64,000 nt of DNA from NCBI RefSeq assembly GCF_039778605.1, contig NZ_CP156060.1, positions 3,789,967 to 3,853,966 on the forward strand. Direction: 5' to 3'. This stretch comes from Flavobacterium sp. WV_118_3 (lineage in GTDB: Bacteria > Bacteroidota > Bacteroidia > Flavobacteriales > Flavobacteriaceae). Of this stretch, positions 29,319 to 36,890 are shown piece after piece. The notes under the pieces are model-generated. The model made no database searches. It saw nothing but the letters and a program-made list of their open reading frames with translations, and had not been told where the DNA came from. The position numbers were made by a program, and so were the translations under genes. Position 1 is the first letter of the stretch; every line of letters begins with the position of its first letter.

Positions 29319-30172
29319 TGTCTAAGGATTACCCTTTTTATTCACCTTATCAGTTTAGTGGTAATTCACCATTAATTGGTGTTGATATGGAAGGCTTAGA
29401 ATTGCAAGTTAGTAATACTACTTTTACGATGAAGCAAAATACAGGGACAGCTGTTTTAACGGCCGAGGCTGATTTTAATTTAAAAATAAAAGTTCTAAAT
29501 TTAACGGGGAAAAATTTAATCGGAACTCAACAAGTTTTTGATTTTGCTAAAACAAGGGCTTCTAATGTGTATTCTGATAAGACTGGAACTGGTAACTTTG
29601 AGATTATTTTTGGAGATAAAGGCCAATTGTTAAAAAGGCCAATTAATTATAAAGTAAACGCAAAAATTGATGAATTTTCAGTTGGTTTTGTCAACGTTAA
29701 TTCAATAAAAGATATAAAAGATGGTGATTTAGTGTTAATATTAGCAGATAAAACACTCAAAGCTGGTAATGAACCTAATGCATATGTTAATTGTCCAGGG
29801 TGTAATGTTATGATAATAAATATTGGCGCACCGGAGTATAATATTTCAAAAACCGCAAAAGAAATTGATTTTAACGGACAAACATCAAAAGCTCAGAGAA
29901 TAGGTAAAACAATTGTTCATGAAATTGGACATTTTTTAGGGTTGATAGATCAGTATATTTCTGGTGCTGGACCTAAAAAGGGGTATGAAAAAAATGTTAT
30001 GGCTGATTCAACACAGTCAGGTATAACGCAGGCTCAAATTGCAGAAATTCTTAATGATGTGTTTTTTGAAATAAGACTAAGAAAGCATAATGAGACAAAA
30101 GGATTAAAAGACGTAGAAGAAACAAAAAAACAAGTACAAGAAGTTTTAAAAAATGAAAACCTTACTAAATAA
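28997..30172 (+). CDS. Orphan RHS cassette 1: zinc metallopeptidase tip
   Basis: The reading frame of 391 codons starts with a TTG inside the RHS core (YVNLTGDK in the full gene), so it has no promoter, signal peptide or delivery body of its own. Residues 1-110 are RHS core. The tip carries VHEIGHFLGLIDQY at ~307-320, an HExxHxxGxxD zincin motif with His308 and Glu309, and NVMAD shortly after, which can be the Met-turn. It is thus a probable zinc endopeptidase toxin. It overlaps the next gene by 20 bp. As it stands it is probably silent and becomes useful only if recombined onto the main RHS gene; that is inference from structure. Confidence 0.8.
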   Translation: MTGDKRYELSNHLGNVLVVINDKKIPEFEKVDTPESGLVAFNADVLSYSDYYPFGMLQEARHGSKANYRYGFQGQEMDNEIKGEGNSLNYTFRMHDPRVGRFFAVDPLSKDYPFYSPYQFSGNSPLIGVDMEGLELQVSNTTFTMKQNTGTAVLTAEADFNLKIKVLNLTGKNLIGTQQVFDFAKTRASNVYSDKTGTGNFEIIFGDKGQLLKRPINYKVNAKIDEFSVGFVNVNSIKDIKDGDLVLILADKTLKAGNEPNAYVNCPGCNVMIINIGAPEYNISKTAKEIDFNGQTSKAQRIGKTIVHEIGHFLGLIDQYISGAGPKKGYEKNVMADSTQSGITQAQIAEILNDVFFEIRLRKHNETKGLKDVEETKKQVQEVLKNENLTK

Positions 30173-30701
30173 AATATTATTTTTTCTTTTCTTTATTTCT
30201 CTCTATTCATGTAGTAAAAATGAAAAGAATGAGAACGAGTATTCTAAAATAATAAACTCAAAAGAGTTGTTTTCTACTCAAGATAGTAAAGGGAAATTAT
30301 TATCAGGGTCAAATTTTTATTTTGACAAAAAAGGAGATTTAATAACAAGTTTTATTTATTATGAGAATAATGATTCTATATTCCATTATGAAATGAAGGT
30401 TATTAATTCAAAAGGCCAAATCGTGTATTTTGGAGAATATAAGAACGGAGAAATATTAAGAGAATTTGATAGTTACATATTTGAGAAAGTTGATAAAGTC
30501 AATGGAGCTTTTTTATATGAGAATTATTGTAAAAAATGCCATTTTCAAGATAAAAGAGGAATAGGAAAATCAATGTGGGAGTTGAAAAGAATAAATAAAG
30601 AGATGTTATATAAAAAGATTGAAAATCATTCTGTGTATGATACACTGTCCTATTTGACCGATAAACAAATTTTATCATTAGTAGAGTATTTGGGCAAGTA
30701 G
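30153..30701 (+). CDS. Immunity lipoprotein candidate with cytochrome-c-like domain
   Basis: A 182-residue protein with a lipoprotein signal (ILFFLFFISLYSCS, Cys20). Residues ~45-110 are beta-rich and recall MORN-like repeats (GSNFYFDKKGDL, GQIVYFGEYKNGE). Residues ~117-182 look like a small class I cytochrome c: GAFLYENYCKKCHF with CxxCH at 126-130, then SYLTDKQILSLVEYLGK, the typical C-terminal helix. A possible distal Met lies in GIGKSMWEL. The gene overlaps the metallopeptidase tip by 20 bp, the position of an immunity gene, and is exported to the compartment where a periplasmic protease would act. A haem-binding immunity protein would be unusual; the domain may also be a decoy or structural relic. 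Confidence 0.65.
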   Translation: MKTLLNKILFFLFFISLYSCSKNEKNENEYSKIINSKELFSTQDSKGKLLSGSNFYFDKKGDLITSFIYYENNDSIFHYEMKVINSKGQIVYFGEYKNGEILREFDSYIFEKVDKVNGAFLYENYCKKCHFQDKRGIGKSMWELKRINKEMLYKKIENHSVYDTLSYLTDKQILSLVEYLGK

Positions 30702-30713
30702 CAGAACTCAGAT

Positions 30714-30740
30714 AGTGCGGATTTGTAATCCTTGTATAAA
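30714..30740. repeat. REP-like palindrome
   Basis: GTGCGGATTTGTAATCCTTGT followed by ATAAATAAA, a single short-form copy of the island REP motif (stem CGGATT/AATCC). Confidence 0.65.
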
Positions 30741-30746
30741 TAAAGC

Positions 30747-30776
30747 AAAAAACCTAACCGTAACGGTTAGGTTTTT
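30747..30776 (+). terminator. Rho-independent terminator
   Basis: AAAAAACCTAACC and GGTTAGGTTTTTT form a 13-bp stem around GTAAC and end in a T-run. It follows the REP copy, as in the other spacers, but with a different stem sequence. Confidence 0.85.
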
Positions 30777-30828
30777 TGTTTTATAAATGGCCGCTTACTC
30801 TATAAAAACATGTAAATTAGCCGTGCTA

Positions 30829-31030
30829 CAAACGTTACGAGCTATCCAATCATTTGGGTAACGTATTGGTGGTGATCAACGATAAAAAGATCCCGGAGTT
30901 TGAAAAAACAGACATGCCAGAAACCGGTTTAGTAGCTTTTAATGCCGACGTTCTTAGTTATTCGGATTATTATCCTTTTGGAATGCTCCAGGATGCAAGA
31001 CATGGTTCTAAAGCAAATTATCGTTATGGG
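30829..31030 (+). repeat. RHS core, copy 3 (shortened, mosaic)
   Basis: Homology to the other cores runs only from AAACGTTACGAG to TATGGGTTT. Upstream, the TTGACCGGCGACAAG segment is replaced by a diverged sequence with an in-frame TAG. Downstream, the sequence switches to a different RHS-core lineage (GFNGMEKDDELKGEGNSYDF). Confidence 0.8.
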
Positions 31031-31978
31031 TTTAATGGAATGGAGAAAGATGATGAGTTAAAAGGTGAGGGGAATAGTTATGATTTTGGAGCTAGGATGT
31101 ATGATTCGAGAGTGGGAAGGTGGTTTGCTGTTGATCCACTAGCTCATAATTTTCCATTTGAATCACAGTATGGATTCACAAGTCAAAATCCTATTATTTA
31201 TAATGATCCTGATGGGAAAAACAAGTATCTTACCATAAATATACTTGATGAAAATACTGGTATAAGAACAGAAATTAAAATTGTTATAGATACGGAGACT
31301 TTGCAAAAAGTAAGACGTGATGTAGGTCCTAAAGGGCATGCTGAATATGTTTATGATTGGCATGATATAAATATTATTCATAATGTTATAAGAAAAAAAG
31401 ATGGTTCATTTGAAATGGATGGCAATGCTAAAAAAGTCTTAGGGGATAAAAAAACGACTACGCCATTTGACTGGGGAGAATCATACGCTAATACACAAGC
31501 ACAAGTTTTCTCGCTTATGGAAGAGAAACCATCAAAATGGTCTGGAGGAATAGCGTGGTATTCAAAAAATGGACAAGGAGAAGAGGTTAGGATTGGAAAA
31601 AAAGAAAATGTTCAATTTGAAGAAGGAGATGGTTTGATATCACTTATTAAAGGCGGAAGAAATATAGGTTTTAATGGGCCAAAATCTTTGGAGAAAGTAT
31701 TGGATAATGCAACTTTGGATAAAATTCATAAAGTAGCGAAAAAAATAGCTGAAGGTATGAAGCTCGGAATGACAATAGCTAAAACATCAGAAAAGATTCA
31801 GAAGAAAAACGATAAAATTTTACAAAAAAAACGTGAATTTGGCGCTCAAAATGCAAAACATGAATCATCTAATGACGCATTTAGATTGTCAGAACCAGAT
31901 AGTGTGACTAGAACCTACTATAATAAAGACGGTGATCAGATGAATTCAGAGCGAATTAAAAATCCAATTAGAGAATGA
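30854..31978 (+). CDS. Orphan RHS cassette 2: unknown tip on a hybrid RHS core
   Basis: 374 codons from a TTG inside the core; an in-frame TAG lies at ~30815, so the frame cannot extend back as in the other cassettes. After SKANYRYGF the core changes to FNGMEKDDELKGEGNSYDFG with [20 protein letters not shown], an RHS-core type not used by its neighbours. The ~250-residue tip has no motif I recognise. Landmarks are a beta-rich first half, the segment PSKWSGGIAWYSKNGQGEEV and a basic helical end. It overlaps the following lipoprotein gene by 4 bp (ATGA). It is an assumed toxin, by position; probably silent unless recombined. Confidence 0.65.
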   Translation: MGNVLVVINDKKIPEFEKTDMPETGLVAFNADVLSYSDYYPFGMLQDARHGSKANYRYGFNGMEKDDELKGEGNSYDFGARMYDSRVGRWFAVDPLAHNFPFESQYGFTSQNPIIYNDPDGKNKYLTINILDENTGIRTEIKIVIDTETLQKVRRDVGPKGHAEYVYDWHDINIIHNVIRKKDGSFEMDGNAKKVLGDKKTTTPFDWGESYANTQAQVFSLMEEKPSKWSGGIAWYSKNGQGEEVRIGKKENVQFEEGDGLISLIKGGRNIGFNGPKSLEKVLDNATLDKIHKVAKKIAEGMKLGMTIAKTSEKIQKKNDKILQKKREFGAQNAKHESSNDAFRLSEPDSVTRTYYNKDGDQMNSERIKNPIRE

Positions 31979-32715
31979 GTAGTATATTAAAAAAAGGAGT
32001 CTTTATAATATTGTTTGGAATATTTTCATGTGCTAAAAACAAGGAAAATATTATACGAAAATTTTCCTTTAATGATGGAATTCTTTCTGAATATGAATAT
32101 GTCATAAAAGATGGAGATACAATATTACACGGAAAAGTAAATCTTTTTGATATAAATGGAAATGAAATCGGTAATGGCATATATAAGAATGGGAAGTTAA
32201 ATGGGGAATATATCACTTATTTCAAGAATGGGAAATTTAGAGAGATTAGACATTACGAAAATGATACAATTGTTGGAGATCGAATTTATAATTTTGAGAA
32301 TGGTAAAATACGAAAATATATCTACCATGATAAAAAAGGAGAAGTTGCATTTATAGTTAGGTTTGACGAAAAAGGAAATGTTCAAAGTTATGAGGGGCAT
32401 CCGCTAGTTGATATTGAATACTTTGGTGTAAAAGATTTGAATTCATTAAAGATAGGGGATACATTAAAATATGGTTATATTTTAGCTAATATTCCAACAG
32501 CAAAAAGCTCGTTAAGAATAAAACTTTTGGATTTTGATAATAGTATAACATTGCGGAGAATTGATAGTAAGAGAAGAAACACCATTAAGGTTCAAGAGTT
32601 AGTAGTTAAAAAAGGTAAAAACTCTATTCGAGCTATATTGAAAAATGAGTTTAATGATTCCTTAAAAACGAGTATCGTTGATTCTTTACGATTCGATTTT
32701 CTTGTTGAGAAATGA
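31975..32715 (+). CDS. Immunity lipoprotein candidate with MORN-like repeats
   Basis: A 246-residue protein with a lipobox (FGIFSCAKN, Cys19). Residues ~40-125 contain repeats of the MORN/YwqK type (NGIYKNGKLNGEYITYFKNG, KFREIRHYENDTIVGDRIYN, YHDKKGE). The C-terminal half is a beta-rich domain without a name I can give. Translational coupling to the unknown tip (4-bp overlap) and export to the envelope suggest an immunity protein against a periplasmic toxin. The MORN-like section resembles the middle of the lipoprotein in the previous cassette, so the two may share ancestry. Confidence 0.65.
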   Translation: MSSILKKGVFIILFGIFSCAKNKENIIRKFSFNDGILSEYEYVIKDGDTILHGKVNLFDINGNEIGNGIYKNGKLNGEYITYFKNGKFREIRHYENDTIVGDRIYNFENGKIRKYIYHDKKGEVAFIVRFDEKGNVQSYEGHPLVDIEYFGVKDLNSLKIGDTLKYGYILANIPTAKSSLRIKLLDFDNSITLRRIDSKRRNTIKVQELVVKKGKNSIRAILKNEFNDSLKTSIVDSLRFDFLVEK

Positions 32716-32725
32716 TGATATAGAA

Positions 32726-32845
32726 CCCCGAAAGCGCGGATTTGCAACCCCGATTGCGTGGATTTGTAATCATAAGTGTCCCCGATAGCGCGGATTTACT
32801 TCGTCAGTTCGGCTAAAGCCTCGGGTGTAATCCGTGTAAATAAAT
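32726..32845. repeat. Cluster of three REP-like elements
   Basis: Three copies in a row: CCCCGAAAGCGCGGATTTGCAA, CCCCGATTGCGTGGATTTGTAATC, and a long form CCCCGATAGCGCGGATTTAC ... GTAATCCGTGTAAATAAAT. The long form carries a ~30-nt insert with the nested inverted repeat GGCTAAAGCC between the two arms. Confidence 0.75.
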
Positions 32846-32852
32846 ACAAAAT

Positions 32853-32885
32853 AACTCCTAACTACTACAGTTAGGAGTTTTGTTT
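32853..32885 (+). terminator. Rho-independent terminator
   Basis: AACTCCTAAC and GTTAGGAGTT around TACTACA, followed by TTGTTTT. Same family as the hairpins at 28925, 34574 and 36498. Confidence 0.82.
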
Positions 32886-32900
32886 TAAATAGGTAGCCAC

Positions 32901-33240
32901 CTATAAAAAATATGTAAATTTGACCGGTGACAAGCGTTACGAACTATCCAATCATTTGGGTAATGTATTGGTGGTGATCAACGATAAAAAGATCCCGGAG
33001 TTTGAAAAAGTCGATACTCCGGAGAGTGGTTTAGTAGCCTTTAATGCCGACGTTCTTAGTTATTCGGATTATTATCCGTTTGGAATGCTCCAGGATGCCC
33101 GACATGGTTCCAAAGCGAACTATCGTTATGGATTCCAGGGACAGGAAATGGATAATGAAATTAAAGGTGAAGGGAATTCTCTAAATTATACCTTTAGGAT
33201 GCATGATCCTAGAGTGGGTAGGTTTTTTGCTGTGGATCCG
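32901..33240 (+). repeat. RHS core, copy 4
   Basis: Near-identical to copy 1, with VDTPESG and QDARHGS variants. Homology begins at CTATAAAAAATATGTAAAT, which matches the main gene (27161) further upstream than copies 2 and 5 do. Confidence 0.88.
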
Positions 33241-34068
33241 TTGTCAAGAGATTATCCTTTTTATTCGCCTTATCAGTTTAATGGTAATTCTCCTATAATG
33301 TCTGTTGAACTTGAAGGCTTAGAACCAAGTGCTGATCCTAACCAAAATCAGCAAACCACGTCTGAAATATGGGTGAATAAAGATGGCAGTACAACTACAA
33401 AACTTGATGAGGTTGTAATTAAGTTACAGCCTAAAACCGAATCAACTGCTGATAAAATAAATATTTGGGTTGATAAAAATATTGGGCAAGTTTCTAGGTC
33501 AATTGCAGGAAAAATAAATAATCTTGTGGATGATAATCTTGCTAAGCCAGCAAGAGATTTTACGGAGTCAACTAGTTTATGGGCTACTAATTACAGTGCA
33601 GCTCACTCAAGCATTGGTGCCGGTAAAGTCTGGAGAGATCACATGGGGCCAGTTGAAGATTTATACAAAATCGGATTTGGTCCAACTGGTGTAGGATTAA
33701 TGGGGATTAGAACAACCTCTGCTAGAAAAGTTGTACTTAAGACAATTGAGCATGCTGATGATGCAATTTCGAAAGGTCAAGGTTATATTTGGAATCTAGG
33801 AGATGCAGTAGTTACTAAAAGTCATCATAATTGGAATAAGGTTTTTGGTAATAAATCTATTTCTTTTTCAGATGTTGAGCCTTTTGTGAAAGAGGCTGTA
33901 GAAAAAGGAACTTGGAATGTGACGAATGTGATACGAGGAAAAAAAGGAATACCTGTTGGAGATAAATTAGAATTGATCCAAGAGGTAGAAGGGCATCAAA
34001 TTTGGGTTGGAGGTATGAAAGAACATTCAACAGGGAAGATTTATATTAATAATGCAGCTGTAAAATAA
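32920..34068 (+). CDS. Orphan RHS cassette 3: possible RNase-type tip
   Basis: 382 codons from the TTG in the RHS core, without own promoter or signal peptide. After the core and a linker (SADPNQNQQTTSEIWVNKDG, LDEVVIK) comes a helical region, then a ~85-residue end with KSHHNWNKVFG, WNVTNVIRGK and GHQIWVGGM..TGKIYINNA. This H-N-W / G-x-I-x-V / G-x-I-x-I-x-x-A arrangement recalls small RNase-like tips of polymorphic toxins (for example of the BECR/Ntox type), but I cannot assign a family safely. The immunity gene overlaps the stop codon by one base and has no export signal, which agrees with a cytoplasmic target. Confidence 0.7.
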   Translation: MTGDKRYELSNHLGNVLVVINDKKIPEFEKVDTPESGLVAFNADVLSYSDYYPFGMLQDARHGSKANYRYGFQGQEMDNEIKGEGNSLNYTFRMHDPRVGRFFAVDPLSRDYPFYSPYQFNGNSPIMSVELEGLEPSADPNQNQQTTSEIWVNKDGSTTTKLDEVVIKLQPKTESTADKINIWVDKNIGQVSRSIAGKINNLVDDNLAKPARDFTESTSLWATNYSAAHSSIGAGKVWRDHMGPVEDLYKIGFGPTGVGLMGIRTTSARKVVLKTIEHADDAISKGQGYIWNLGDAVVTKSHHNWNKVFGNKSISFSDVEPFVKEAVEKGTWNVTNVIRGKKGIPVGDKLELIQEVEGHQIWVGGMKEHSTGKIYINNAAVK

Positions 34069-34481
34069 TGAATACAAATATGTTTAATGAAGCAGAAGAT
34101 TTGTTTACTAAAGGCAATTTTATAACGTCTTTTAATTTATTTAAATCTCTTACTGAAAGTAGTGAATTTACTGATCTTGAAAAAGCGGAGGCTTTCAATA
34201 TGATGGGAGTAATTATATTATTTGACCCATTGATTGATATTGAAGATGAAACAGGGTTGAAATATTTTAAAAAGGCATTGGAATTAGATGATGAAAATGT
34301 AGGAGCACTTTTAAATGTTGTGGAAAATTTCGGTTTATCTGTTAATAATCATAAAGATACTGTTTTCTTTAATTTTGCTTTAAGTCAATTAAAAAAAATT
34401 AATTACGATTTTAGCGAAAATGAAAAGAAAATGATTTTAGATAAACAGAAAAATATAAACACCAATAGTACTGATTTGTAA
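34068..34481 (+). CDS. Immunity protein candidate, TPR-like
   Basis: A 137-residue acidic alpha-helical protein (FNEAEDLFTKGNFITSFNLF, YFKKALELDDENVGALLNVV) with TPR-like helix pairs and no signal peptide. Its ATG overlaps the stop codon of the preceding tip (TAATG). The stop codon lies in a REP-like remnant (GATTTGTAATC), so the 3' end of the gene has been set by, or has grown into, the repeat. Immunity function is inferred from position. Confidence 0.65.
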   Translation: MNTNMFNEAEDLFTKGNFITSFNLFKSLTESSEFTDLEKAEAFNMMGVIILFDPLIDIEDETGLKYFKKALELDDENVGALLNVVENFGLSVNNHKDTVFFNFALSQLKKINYDFSENEKKMILDKQKNINTNSTDL

Positions 34482-34569
34482 TCTGTGTAAGTGACAAACT
34501 TCATCCGATTGCGCGGATTTACTTCGTCTGTTCGGCTAAAGCCTCGGGTGTAATCCGTGCAAATAAATA
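34468..34569. repeat. REP-like elements, short and long form
   Basis: A degenerate short copy (CTGATTTGTAATCTGTGTAA) contains the end of the immunity gene. A long-form copy follows (CCGATTGCGCGGATTTAC ... GTAATCCGTGC) with the GGCTAAAGCC insert. The 100 nt from GTAATCCGTGC into the RHS core are identical to those at 28901-29000. Confidence 0.75.
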
Positions 34570-34573
34570 AAAT

Positions 34574-34606
34574 AAGAACTCCTAACTACTACAGTTAGGA
34601 GTTCTT
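34574..34606 (+). terminator. Hairpin terminator
   Basis: AAGAACTCCTAAC and GTTAGGAGTTCTT around TACTACA, identical to the hairpin at 28925-28957. Confidence 0.8.
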
Positions 34607-34633
34607 GGTTTATGTAGGGTTAGTTCTTTGTAG

Positions 34634-34967
34634 AAATATGTAAATTTGACCGGCGACAAGCGTTACGAGCTATCCAATCATTTGGGTAACGTATTGGTGG
34701 TGATCAACGATAAAAAGATCCCGGAGTTTGAAAAAGTCGACACTCCGGAGAGTGGTTTAGTAGCCTTTAATGCCGACGTTCTTAGTTATTCGGATTATTA
34801 TCCGTTTGGAATGCTCCAGGATGCCCGTCATGGTTCCAAAGCGAATTATCGCTATGGGTTTCAGGGTCAGGAAATGGATAATGAGATTAAAGGTGAAGGG
34901 AATTCCTTAAACTATACCTTTAGAATGCACGATCCAAGAGTGGGTAGGTTTTTTGCTGTTGACCCAC
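34634..34967 (+). repeat. RHS core, copy 5
   Basis: Near-identical to copies 1 and 2, with VDTPESG and QDARHGS variants. The homology ends at [10 protein letters not shown], where the tip-specific sequence begins. Confidence 0.88.
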
Positions 34968-35839
34968 TAGCTCATAAATATCCTTGGAATAGTCCTTATG
35001 CTTTTAGTGAAAATAGGGTTATGGATGGTATTGAACTAGAAGGATTGGAGTTTTTAGATGTGAATAATGAAAATATTCCATCAACAGGTGTAACGGAAAA
35101 CAATAATAATACATCTAATTTAGATTTAGGTAATGGAGTTACATTTAATAATGTATCAACTGTGACTATTAATGGTGAAGATTTTTATGATATTGGTGTT
35201 CGTCTATACCTTGGTAAAAATGGCTGGAGTAAATCAGGTACAAGGGCTGAACAACAAACTGAAGAAACTAAAGTAGGAATACAGTTAATTGGGAATATTC
35301 AAAATTTACCAATAGCACCTGACACATATAATGCTCCAGCGACCTTCGAAAATCCAACTGCAAGTTTTGGGGTTGCAAACAAATATGCTGATTGTTGGGG
35401 GATGTGCTATGCAGTTTCAATGGCAAGGGTTGATAAAGCATTCACCGACCAAGGAGTTGATAATGCTATAAGTTTAAATATTAAATCACTTGATTATAGA
35501 ATATCTGGAACTATAACAACTAGTAGTGTTTATTCAGGCTTCGGAGTTGGGGGTGCCTTGGCCAAAAATGGACACGCATCGTTAATTGAAAACTCACAAG
35601 TTTGGAGTGGAGATTTACAAAAAGGAGCTCAACTACAAATTTGGCATAGTACTGACACTTCTAATCTATATTCAAACGGGGGACATTCACAAATATTTAT
35701 GAATTATACATTTGACTCGAGTGGCATGATTAATGGTATGGATATAATTGATAACTCTGGAAGTCCTGAATGGTTAGACAGGAGTCACTATGAAAATTAT
35801 GAAACAATAAAAGCAGCTAACTTAAAAGACCCAAAATGA
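34646..35839 (+). CDS. Orphan RHS cassette 4: papain/NlpC-like cysteine hydrolase tip
   Basis: 397 codons from the TTG in the RHS core. The tip (from ~residue 120) holds [15 protein letters not shown] with Cys250 and Cys254 at the start of a helix, then [10 protein letters not shown] with His347, then [10 protein letters not shown] as a possible third catalytic segment. The Cys-His-Asp/Asn order and spacing are those of papain-like folds such as NlpC/P60 or CHAP peptidoglycan amidases and bacterial cysteine proteases. Which Cys is the nucleophile is not clear. The immunity gene overlaps by 4 bp (ATGA) and encodes an exported protein, so the target is probably in the periplasm, perhaps peptidoglycan. 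No own promoter or signal peptide. Confidence 0.7.
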   Translation: MTGDKRYELSNHLGNVLVVINDKKIPEFEKVDTPESGLVAFNADVLSYSDYYPFGMLQDARHGSKANYRYGFQGQEMDNEIKGEGNSLNYTFRMHDPRVGRFFAVDPLAHKYPWNSPYAFSENRVMDGIELEGLEFLDVNNENIPSTGVTENNNNTSNLDLGNGVTFNNVSTVTINGEDFYDIGVRLYLGKNGWSKSGTRAEQQTEETKVGIQLIGNIQNLPIAPDTYNAPATFENPTASFGVANKYADCWGMCYAVSMARVDKAFTDQGVDNAISLNIKSLDYRISGTITTSSVYSGFGVGGALAKNGHASLIENSQVWSGDLQKGAQLQIWHSTDTSNLYSNGGHSQIFMNYTFDSSGMINGMDIIDNSGSPEWLDRSHYENYETIKAANLKDPK

Positions 35840-36405
35840 GAATAGAACATTTGATTTTTTCATTATTAATGATTCTTTCAATGAGTTTTGTTGAAAGAAA
35901 AACATTTTCAAAGTGTAATAAAACTGAAGTTGTTTCTGATACATTAATTTTTAATAATCTTCTTGAAAATGAATGGATTTATTCGAGTTCTTTCAATAAT
36001 GATAATTCGGTTATTGTACTTAACAAATTAGGTGATTTACCATTAAAAATTGGATATTACAAAAGCAAAGAAACAATAAATGTTAGTAAAAAAAATCCGA
36101 TTTATTTGATGTGGAAAAAAAATGAAATTAAAAACATTTATTCATTACATGATGAAAAACCGTTTGGAAATAGAACATATCCAATTTTATTAAATCGAAT
36201 TACAAAAAATGGAAGTGAAAAATTAAAAATTCAGCATTACATAATTGATAAGAACAAATTTGGGAAAGGATATGCTTATTCAATTTGTAAAATTAAAAAT
36301 GATACTTTAATTTTAGAAAATGAGCGCCTTTATGATGTTAAAGGTGTTAAATCACTTTTAAGACACGTGTATATAAAAAAGGTAATATTTAGAACCAAGA
36401 ATTGA
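35836..36405 (+). CDS. Exported immunity protein candidate
   Basis: A 189-residue basic protein with an N-terminal hydrophobic export signal ([16 protein letters not shown]). The mature part is beta-rich and has no domain I recognise. It is coupled to the papain-like tip by a 4-bp overlap. Export to the periplasm matches a cell-wall or envelope target of the partner. The function is inferred from position. Confidence 0.62.
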   Translation: MRIEHLIFSLLMILSMSFVERKTFSKCNKTEVVSDTLIFNNLLENEWIYSSSFNNDNSVIVLNKLGDLPLKIGYYKSKETINVSKKNPIYLMWKKNEIKNIYSLHDEKPFGNRTYPILLNRITKNGSEKLKIQHYIIDKNKFGKGYAYSICKIKNDTLILENERLYDVKGVKSLLRHVYIKKVIFRTKN

Positions 36406-36420
36406 TAGATTTTTTAGTAA

Positions 36421-36486
36421 TGACCCCGATCGCGCGGATTTATTTCATCAGTTCGGCTAAAGCCTCGGGTGTAATCCGTGCAAGTA
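36421..36486. repeat. REP-like element, long form
   Basis: CCCCGATCGCGCGGATTTAT ... GTAATCCGTGCAAGTAAAT with the ~30-nt insert containing GGCTAAAGCC. Same layout as the long forms near 32783 and 34504. Confidence 0.75.
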
Positions 36487-36497
36487 AATAATACAAT

Positions 36498-36529
36498 AAC
36501 TCCTAACTACAACAGTTAGGAGTTTTGTT
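36498..36529 (+). terminator. Rho-independent terminator
   Basis: AACTCCTAAC and GTTAGGAGTT around TACAACA, followed by TTGTTTTT. Confidence 0.82.
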
Positions 36530-36549
36530 TTTATAGGTAGATAGCTGCT

Positions 36550-36890
36550 ATAAAAAATATGTAAATTTGACCGGCGACAAGCGTTACGAGCTATCCAATC
36601 ATTTGGGTAACGTATTGGTGGTGATCAACGATAAAAAGATACCGGAGTTTGAAAAACCAGACATGCCGGAAACCGGTTTAGTAGCGTTTAATGCCGACGT
36701 TCTTAGTTATTCGGATTATTATCCGTTTGGAATGCTTCAGGATGCCCGTCATGGTTCCAAAGCGAATTATCGTTATGGATTCCAGGGTCAGGAAATGGAC
36801 AATGAAATTAAAGGCGAAGGAAATTCTCTAAACTATACCTTTAGAATGCATGATCCTAGAGTGGGACGTTTCTTTGCTGTGGATCCGTTG
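36550..36890 (+). repeat. RHS core, copy 6
   Basis: Near-identical to copy 1 but with the PDMPETG variant shared with copy 3 (TDMPETG), and QDARHGS. This points to exchange of short tracts between cassettes. Confidence 0.88.

Noticed and set aside
30854..31978. Treating the orphan RHS frames as functional stand-alone genes
   Set aside because: They start inside a conserved domain with TTG, have no signal peptide and follow directly on terminators. They are listed as cassettes; independent translation is not claimed.
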